NCBI GenBank assembly: GCA_028292785.1
Contig: JAQGLQ010000301.1
Coordinates: 1-6,222 of the forward strand
Reading direction: 5' to 3'
From: Noviherbaspirillum sp.
GTDB lineage: Bacteria > Pseudomonadota > Gammaproteobacteria > Burkholderiales > Burkholderiaceae
Length of the DNA: 6,222 bases
Of this stretch, positions 1-6,222 are shown in pieces. Positions within the stretch are counted from its first letter, which is position 1; each line of letters opens with the position of its first letter. The notes beneath the pieces are model-generated. The model was not told the origin of the DNA. It saw only the letters and a program-made list of their open reading frames with translations, and did not search any database. A program made the position numbers and the translations under genes.

Positions 1-26
1 CTCCATTCATTATCGACAATGTTCCG

Positions 27-62
27 AAAAAGAAAAACCCTCGCGCCAGAGGCGGGAGGGTT
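27..62 (-). terminator. Intrinsic terminator of ppsA
   Basis: On the minus strand, 36-62 forms a long GC-rich hairpin: arms 36-47 and 51-62, an AGA/TCT three-base loop at 48-50, and a single mismatch (43 against 55). It is followed directly by a T-tract of five T, one C and five T (37 down to 27). This is the textbook layout of a Rho-independent terminator for leftward transcription, and the only leftward gene ahead of it is ppsA, whose stop codon is about 150 nt upstream. On the plus strand the hairpin is not followed by a T-run, so it should act in one direction only. Confidence 0.88.
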
Positions 63-68
63 CAACAC

Positions 69-88
69 ACAGCAGTACGGCTGTTTTT
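69..88 (+). terminator. Weak possible terminator, rightward
   Basis: ACAGC (69-73) pairs with GCTGT (80-84) across a six-base loop. T85-T88 follows, then a T-rich stretch to about 107. The stem is only 5 bp, so this is a weak candidate. It would make sense if a rightward gene ends to the left of the window and converges on ppsA, but no such gene is visible in the 26 bases before the ppsA terminator. The T-rich stretch may simply be chance in an AT-rich spacer. Confidence 0.3.
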
Positions 89-121
89 GTTTATTGTTGT
101 TCGTTTGTGAGTATGCGTAGT

Positions 122-184
122 CTAAACGAAAATTGCCTCTAGGAAAACGGTTTTATCCTGCATCCAAAGGGATATAGCCGCCAT
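122..184 (-). CDS. Possible 20-residue small ORF in the ppsA 3' UTR
   Basis: A reading frame runs from ATG at 184-182 to TAG at 124-122 and encodes 20 residues, starting MAAISLW and ending EAIFV. It begins 26 nt after the ppsA stop and is preceded by a good Shine-Dalgarno sequence, GAGGTG (194-189), with six bases between GAGG and the ATG. It lies ahead of the ppsA terminator, so it would be carried on the ppsA transcript. The peptide is mostly hydrophobic with a few charged residues in the middle (D, K, E). I recognise no family. A frame this short can easily occur by chance, so the ribosome binding site is the main argument, and it remains a candidate only. Confidence 0.25.
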   Translation of the reverse strand: MAAISLWMQDKTVFLEAIFV

Positions 185-210
185 ACAACACCTCGATTCA
201 AGCAATAAAC

Positions 211-2637
<2,427 letters not shown>

Positions 2638-2816
2638 AACTACCTCTAGTTTGATGATAAGAAATCTTCATGCGTGCATTCGCTGGTCTGCGCTTTTTGT
2701 TATTCTTCTTGGGGCATGCTGCGTCTTGCGTGTTTCGTATATGAGCAGCATTTTACAGGGCGTAATACCGTTTGCCCGGACAATCCACACATTTATTGCT
2801 TTACATTCAATTAATT
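2638..2816. promoter_or_regulatory. Divergent ppsA-ppsR intergenic control region
   Basis: This 179-bp spacer separates the divergently read ppsA and ppsR, so it must hold the promoter or promoters for both unless ppsR is read from further away. The ppsR side (about 2780-2816) is AT-rich. I found no convincing -35/-10 pair on either strand. The nearest matches are TAAAAT on the minus strand near 2750-2755 and TATCAT on the minus strand near 2656-2661, both without a good -35 at proper distance. No clear operator palindrome or riboswitch-like structure was seen. A hydrophobic frame across this region continues out of frame into ppsR and is not considered a gene. Confidence 0.6.
2642..2647 (-). 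promoter_or_regulatory. Ribosome binding site of ppsA
   Basis: AGAGGT, read on the minus strand from 2647 to 2642, lies five bases (after GAGG: TAGTT) ahead of the ATG at 2637. It supports this start codon over later in-frame methionines such as Met24. Confidence 0.75.
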
Positions 2817-3665
2817 ATGCCAGACCTCCTCGTTCCCAAGCTTGCACCGCTCGACCGTACTGTGTTCTTCGTCTCGGACGGGACTGGAATTACTGCCGAG
2901 ACGTTCGGCCATTCGGTATTGACCCAGTTCGAATTGCGATTTAATCAAGTTCGGTTGCCTTTCATCGACACCCTGGAAAAAGCGCATGACGCGGTACGCG
3001 AGATCAATGAGGCATTCGAAAAGGACGGCAAGCGTCCTATCGTTTTTTCAACCCTTGTAAAAGCCGACTTGTCCAGTGTGGTTCGGCGATCCCGCGGCAT
3101 GCACATGGATTTGATACAGACATTCGTCGAACCGCTTGAACAGGAACTTGGCGTGAAGTCGACTCATACGATCGGGCGTAGCCATAATATTGCCGACTCC
3201 GATGACTATAAGAACCGTATCGAAGCCATCAATTTTTCTCTTGCTCATGACGATGGGCAATCCCACCAGAACCTGGAAGCGGCGGATGTGATTCTGGTCG
3301 GCGTATCGCGCTCGGGCAAGACTCCCACCAGCCTCTACCTCGCGATGCAGTATGGCGTCAAAGCGGCGAACTATCCGTTGATTCCCGAGGACTTCGAACG
3401 CGGGAAACTCCCTAGCGGCCTGGTCTCCTTCAAGAAAAAAATATTTGGTCTTTCCATTTCCGCGGAGCGCCTCGCCGAAGTGCGTAACGAACGCCGTCCG
3501 GGCAGCAAGTATGCCGCGATTGAGAACTGCCGTTATGAAATCAACGAAGCCGAAAAGATGATGCGGCGCGAGGGTATTCGCTGGATGTCGTCCACCGTGA
3601 AATCAATCGAGGAAATCGCGGCCATGATCTTGCAGGAAATCAAATCGGATCGCCGGGCCTATTAA
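2817..3665 (+). CDS. ppsR: PEP synthase regulatory protein (bifunctional kinase/pyrophosphorylase)
   Basis: Member of the DUF299/Kinase-PPPase family. The E. coli protein inactivates PEP synthase by ADP-dependent phosphorylation of a threonine beside the catalytic histidine, and reactivates it by phosphate-dependent removal. With the ATG at 2817 it has 282 residues (E. coli about 277). Visible family features are [13 protein letters not shown] near 16-28, AHDDG near 143-147, the P-loop GVSRSGKT at 162-169 followed by [21 protein letters not shown] near 183-192, and KIFGLSI...ER further on. An in-frame TTG at 2772 would add 15 residues that do not resemble the family start, so ATG is preferred, although no Shine-Dalgarno sequence precedes it. 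Its likely substrate, PpsA, is encoded divergently next to it. No intrinsic terminator is visible after the TAA. Confidence 0.96.
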   Translation: MPDLLVPKLAPLDRTVFFVSDGTGITAETFGHSVLTQFELRFNQVRLPFIDTLEKAHDAVREINEAFEKDGKRPIVFSTLVKADLSSVVRRSRGMHMDLIQTFVEPLEQELGVKSTHTIGRSHNIADSDDYKNRIEAINFSLAHDDGQSHQNLEAADVILVGVSRSGKTPTSLYLAMQYGVKAANYPLIPEDFERGKLPSGLVSFKKKIFGLSISAERLAEVRNERRPGSKYAAIENCRYEINEAEKMMRREGIRWMSSTVKSIEEIAAMILQEIKSDRRAY

Positions 3666-3783
3666 CGAATCGTGCTGTTACATTCCACACTCTTGGGCTT
3701 CCGAAATATCTTAGATCCAACTAATTGAGCAAGCGACTTTAAACGCTCTTCCATACATTCTTATCAGCGCAACGGGAACTCTG

Positions 3784-3808
3784 CATATCGATTTTGTTAC
3801 ATATCGAT
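3784..3808. repeat. Short direct repeat CATATCGAT upstream of the small membrane-protein gene
   Basis: CATATCGAT occurs at 3784-3792 and again at 3800-3808, start-to-start distance 16 bases, and each copy contains the palindrome ATCGAT. The pair lies 32-57 bases before the ATG at 3841, within the 175-bp gap after ppsR (3666-3840). It could be a regulator binding site or chance. The same 9-mer also occurs inside rnhB at 5401-5409, which weakens the case. The rest of the gap shows no good sigma-70 promoter, no RNA gene and no clear terminator for ppsR. Confidence 0.4.
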
Positions 3809-3831
3809 GTTCAGGCATTGCGATTCACGCG

Positions 3832-3837
3832 GGAGGT
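3832..3837 (+). promoter_or_regulatory. Strong ribosome binding site of the 110-residue ORF
   Basis: GGAGGT (3832-3837, within GGGAGGT) is a near-perfect Shine-Dalgarno sequence. There are four bases between GGAGG and the ATG at 3841, which is slightly close but workable. It is the main reason to treat this frame as a real gene rather than the overlapping minus-strand frame. Confidence 0.75.
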
Positions 3838-3840
3838 TGT

Positions 3841-4173
3841 ATGGATGTCCTATTGATAGAGCTGGTTCTATGGGGCGGACTACTGTTCTTTTTTTGGGCG
3901 CTTAAAGATGGATTGGGGCGTATTGAAACCGATCTGGATGCGCTCGGCCTCCTTGACACCGGGCAGCAATCCCTCGACGCGACACCAGGTTTCGTACAGC
4001 CTGACAGCATGCTCGAACCGATCGGACGATACCAGGATGAGCTTATTTACAAGTATGCCGTCGTCAACGACCAGCATTACCGGTTTGATCGGGTCCAGCC
4101 AAAGCCTCCTCAGGGCAGGCTACATGAAGGAGAACTCTACGTACGGCCCGGGCTGATTTATGTACCCTGCTGA
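3841..4173 (+). CDS. Small protein of unknown function with one membrane segment
   Basis: The product is 110 residues and I do not recognise its family. Residues about 4-21 (LLIELVLWGGLLFFFWAL) form a strongly hydrophobic, tryptophan- and phenylalanine-containing helix that fits a single inner-membrane anchor. There is no signal-peptidase site or lipobox. A polar, acidic linker follows (about 22-60), then a tyrosine-rich tail (Y64 to the end) with KYAVVNDQHYRFDRV, PKPPQGRLHEGELYVRPGLIYVP, which reads like a small beta-rich domain. The charge around the helix is nearly balanced, so orientation is unclear. The strong GGAGG supports the start. Codon use includes several CTA, ATA, GGA and AGG codons, unlike the highly biased ppsA, suggesting low expression or a younger gene. 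It lies downstream of ppsR and converges on the RNA methyltransferase gene. Confidence 0.75.
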   Translation: MDVLLIELVLWGGLLFFFWALKDGLGRIETDLDALGLLDTGQQSLDATPGFVQPDSMLEPIGRYQDELIYKYAVVNDQHYRFDRVQPKPPQGRLHEGELYVRPGLIYVPC

Positions 4174-4201
4174 CTTACGGTCGCGACGCAATCCATGGTG
4201 G

Positions 4202-4999
4202 CTACGCTGACGAGGACGCAATTGTTTGCCGCAGCTGTTCGAAAAAACAGACTGCTGCGCTGGCGGCAACATTGAGCGATTCGATCTGCCCTGCATGCGG
4301 AATGCGCACCTGGCAACTGGCGCGCGCAAGCAGGTCCTCCGATACTCCCTGCCCCTCATGCCCGAAAAGCCATGCAACCGGATGGCGCAGATCCATGTCA
4401 TAGATCCTGCGCTGCGCATGCGAACTGGTTGCCATGACGGGGATTTTCGATACAGCCACCAAGGCGGCCAGATCCACGCTCTCGAAGATTTCAAGAAGAA
4501 AGTGAGCGCCCATACCAGCGCGCAGTACTTTGGGCGACCACGCGAATACTGTTCCCTTGCTGCAGAAAACCTGCTTGATGCCGGCTGCCGCCGCACTGCG
4601 AAGTATCGAACCGAGGTTACCCGGATCCTGAAGGTTATCCAGCAGCACTGCCGGTGTCGACAGTACGCGTGGTGTTTCAATTGCCGGCGTGTCGATTACA
4701 AACAGTAAACCAATGCCATTTTCCACTTGGCTGAGCGCTTGATACAGCGACTCGGGCATTGCGATGCATTGCGTACGCATCCGGTCACATTGCTCGACAG
4801 TGGCGGCCACTTCCGCATGCGACAAGCTTGCTGCGCTCACAATACATAAAACCGGGGCACCGGCGTGTTGCAGATAGGCTTCGCATAGATGCACTCCGTC
4901 AAGTAGGGTGCGCCCTGCCTTGCGGCGCGACTGCGAACTCGAGGCAAGTTGCTTCAGCTCCTTGTACAGGGCATTCTCGCGTGAAGTAATCGATTTCAT
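4202..4999 (-). CDS. SpoU/TrmH-family RNA 2'-O-ribose methyltransferase
   Basis: The 265-residue product has all three SPOUT (SpoU) motifs. Motif 1 is [20 protein letters not shown] at 121-140 (Asn122 and Arg134 being the usual key residues). Motif 2 is [10 protein letters not shown] at 211-220. Motif 3 is [17 protein letters not shown] near 233-249. These form the knotted SAM-binding fold that methylates a ribose 2'-OH in rRNA or tRNA. The N-terminal part has the substrate-binding domain, with [14 protein letters not shown] near 30-43, and [13 protein letters not shown] near 155-167 is typical of this group. The exact target cannot be read from sequence; RlmB-like 23S rRNA modification is one option. 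The frame stays open upstream, but the ATG at 4999 overlaps the rnhB stop as ATGA and matches the family N-terminus. Its own Shine-Dalgarno sequence is weak, so coupling to rnhB translation is likely. Confidence 0.93.
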   Translation of the reverse strand: MKSITSRENALYKELKQLASSSQSRRKAGRTLLDGVHLCEAYLQHAGAPVLCIVSAASLSHAEVAATVEQCDRMRTQCIAMPESLYQALSQVENGIGLLFVIDTPAIETPRVLSTPAVLLDNLQDPGNLGSILRSAAAAGIKQVFCSKGTVFAWSPKVLRAGMGAHFLLEIFESVDLAALVAVSKIPVMATSSHAQRRIYDMDLRHPVAWLFGHEGQGVSEDLLARASCQVRIPHAGQIESLNVAASAAVCFFEQLRQTIASSSA

Positions 5000-5652
5000 C
5001 TTTTTGAAAAGCCGTGCGCGATCTCCCGGTTGTGAGCACGCGCGGCCGCGCTTTCCTCCAAAAGCATGCGTACGGGAGCATACGATTTGCGGTGCACCGG
5101 CGACACGCCATGCATGCGCAGGCGCTGAAGATGCAATTCGGTGGGATAACCCTTGTGCTGATCGAATCCATAAGCCGGATAGTGCATATGCAACTGGACA
5201 AGTGCCGCATCGCGCGCCGTCTTGGCCAATATCGATGCGGCCGATATCGACGGCACCTTGTCGTCGCCCTTGATAATCGCTTCGGAACGCATCGGCATTA
5301 CAGGGCATCGGTTGCCATCGATCAACGCAAGAGTCGGCGACACGGACAATCCTTCAATTGCCCTGCGCATTGCAAGCATGGATGCATGCAAGATATTGAG
5401 CATATCGATTTCTTCCTCCGAGCAAAAAGCAATCGACCAAGCCAATGCGTTGGCTTTAATCTGCGCGGACAACAGACCGCGCCGGGCTTCGGTGAGTTTC
5501 TTGGAATCACGCAAGCCCTCTATCGGCTTTGCCGGATCGAGAATGACCGCAGCGGCATATACCGGTCCGGCGAGCGGCCCGCGTCCGGCCTCGTCGACGC
5601 CGCAAACGACTTCGCTGTCGTAATCAAAAAAACCCAGTTCGATATTTTTCAT
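4996..5652 (-). CDS. rnhB: Ribonuclease HII
   Basis: Cytoplasmic endonuclease that cuts the RNA strand of RNA-DNA hybrids and starts removal of single ribonucleotides misincorporated in DNA. It has 218 residues (E. coli about 198), with a C-terminal extension of roughly 20 residues. The four acidic metal ligands are visible: Asp20 and Glu21 in [14 protein letters not shown], Asp112 in [10 protein letters not shown], and Asp148 in ILAKTARDA. Other family hallmarks are [12 protein letters not shown] near 47-58, [14 protein letters not shown] near 85-98, and [11 protein letters not shown] near 161-171. Its ATG at 5652 overlaps the lpxB TGA as ATGA, and its own TGA overlaps the ATG of the methyltransferase gene in the same way. 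Only a weak AAGAG lies upstream. The lpxB-rnhB pairing is common in proteobacteria. Confidence 0.97.
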   Translation of the reverse strand: MKNIELGFFDYDSEVVCGVDEAGRGPLAGPVYAAAVILDPAKPIEGLRDSKKLTEARRGLLSAQIKANALAWSIAFCSEEEIDMLNILHASMLAMRRAIEGLSVSPTLALIDGNRCPVMPMRSEAIIKGDDKVPSISAASILAKTARDAALVQLHMHYPAYGFDQHKGYPTELHLQRLRMHGVSPVHRKSYAPVRMLLEESAAARAHNREIAHGFSKR

Positions 5653-6222
5653 GCGCGACTCTTTTGGTGACGGGCGTTGATCAGATCAAGTACGGCGCTT
5701 GCGCTTTCCCTGGCGCTATCCCGCAGCAACGAATGATGCATGTCGGTGAACCGCTGCCGCAAGCGCGATCGATATGCCTCGTCGTTCAGCTGCTTGAACA
5801 CGGCGCCGGCCAATGCCTGCGGACTTGCTTCATCCTGCAACAGTTCCGGCACGACGAAATCACGGGCAAGAATGTTAGGCAATCCGATCCATGGCTGATA
5901 TCCCATGTGCCGCAAAATTGCCCACGACGCGCGCATCATCTTGTAGGCGATGACCATCGGCTTTTTGAACAGGGCGACTTCGAGCGTGGCCGTACCTGAT
6001 GCCACGAGCACTGCGTCCGAGGCGGCTATTGCCGCATGGGATTGGCCGTCGATCAGTTCCAGGGGGACATCGGTCAAGCCGGCTTTTGTTATCAGCTCGA
6101 CGAAATAGGCACGTTGCCTCCCGCCTGCCATAGGTACCACGAAACGAATTTTCGGATCGCGCTGAAGAAGAATCCTTGCGGCTTTCACGAATGCTACGGA
6201 ATTGTATTTCAATTCCGAGATG
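5649..6222 (-). CDS. lpxB: Lipid-A-disaccharide synthase, C-terminal part (cut by window edge)
   Basis: Glycosyltransferase of family GT19 that joins UDP-2,3-diacylglucosamine and lipid X into the lipid A disaccharide at the cytoplasmic face of the inner membrane. About 191 residues are present; the full protein is usually about 380, so the N-terminal half lies beyond 6222. The frame is open to the edge, with residues I-S-E-L before [11 protein letters not shown] matching the region after the family GSRxSE motif; the TTG at 6212 is therefore internal and not a start. Recognisable parts are [40 protein letters not shown] (the sugar-nucleotide binding region), [16 protein letters not shown] and [11 protein letters not shown]. 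The TGA at 5651-5649 overlaps the rnhB start. In related bacteria lpxD-fabZ-lpxA lie upstream. Confidence 0.95.
   Translation of the reverse strand, partial: ISELKYNSVAFVKAARILLQRDPKIRFVVPMAGGRQRAYFVELITKAGLTDVPLELIDGQSHAAIAASDAVLVASGTATLEVALFKKPMVIAYKMMRASWAILRHMGYQPWIGLPNILARDFVVPELLQDEASPQALAGAVFKQLNDEAYRSRLRQRFTDMHHSLLRDSARESASAVLDLINARHQKSRA

Noticed and set aside
141..160. Imperfect palindrome AGGAAAAC...GTTTTATCCT
   Set aside because: The arms do not pair cleanly (a bulge and a short AT-rich centre) and there is no T-run after it on the transcript strand, so it is not a terminator. It falls in the possible tiny ORF and is likely chance.
3880..4077. 65-codon minus-strand frame within the small membrane-protein gene
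   Set aside because: No ribosome binding site comparable with the GGAGG of the plus-strand frame, and it is wholly contained in it. I cannot fully exclude it, but the plus-strand frame is better supported.
5000..5308. 103-residue N-terminal extension of the RNA methyltransferase frame
   Set aside because: The extension overlaps rnhB in another frame and is Arg/Ala/Gly-rich without family similarity. The ATG at 4999 gives the normal length and an ATGA overlap.
5014..5670. 218-codon plus-strand frame opposite rnhB
   Set aside because: Nearly coextensive antisense image of rnhB, with basic, His/Arg-rich composition and no domain. rnhB has all catalytic residues.

Overview
The window looks like ordinary chromosomal DNA from a betaproteobacterium, probably of the order Burkholderiales. 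An Oxalobacteraceae-like source is my guess, based on moderate GC content, protein similarity recalled from memory, and the lpxB-rnhB-RNA methyltransferase order lying beside ppsR/ppsA. There is no sign of mobile DNA, CRISPR, tRNA or rRNA, and there is no gene-free stretch longer than about 210 bases.

Left part (1-2637). A phosphoenolpyruvate synthase gene, ppsA, reads leftward. Its 3' untranslated region is about 150 nt long and ends in a strong intrinsic terminator (hairpin 36-62, U-tract 27-37). A possible 20-codon reading frame with a good Shine-Dalgarno sequence sits between the ppsA stop and the terminator. A much weaker hairpin with a T-run, on the other strand at 69-88, may serve a convergent gene outside the window.

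Middle part (2638-4173). ppsR, encoding the kinase/phosphorylase that switches PEP synthase off and on, is transcribed divergently from ppsA across a 179-bp spacer. Enzyme and regulator are therefore adjacent, and the predicted target Thr434 lies two residues before the catalytic His436 of PpsA. Downstream of ppsR, after a 175-bp gap that contains a short direct repeat, is a 110-residue protein of unknown function. It has one N-terminal membrane segment and a strong ribosome binding site.

Right part (4202-6222). A leftward, tightly coupled gene string enters from the right edge: the 3' part of lpxB (lipid A disaccharide synthase), rnhB (ribonuclease HII) and a SpoU/TrmH-family RNA 2'-O-ribose methyltransferase. 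Both junctions are 4-base ATGA overlaps, which suggests one transcript with translational coupling. This string converges on the small membrane-protein gene with only 28 bp between the stop codons and no visible terminator.

I found no clearly new multi-gene system. The items most worth a second look are the unknown small membrane protein, the possible tiny ORF and long 3' UTR behind ppsA, and the CATATCGAT direct repeat upstream of the small membrane-protein gene.
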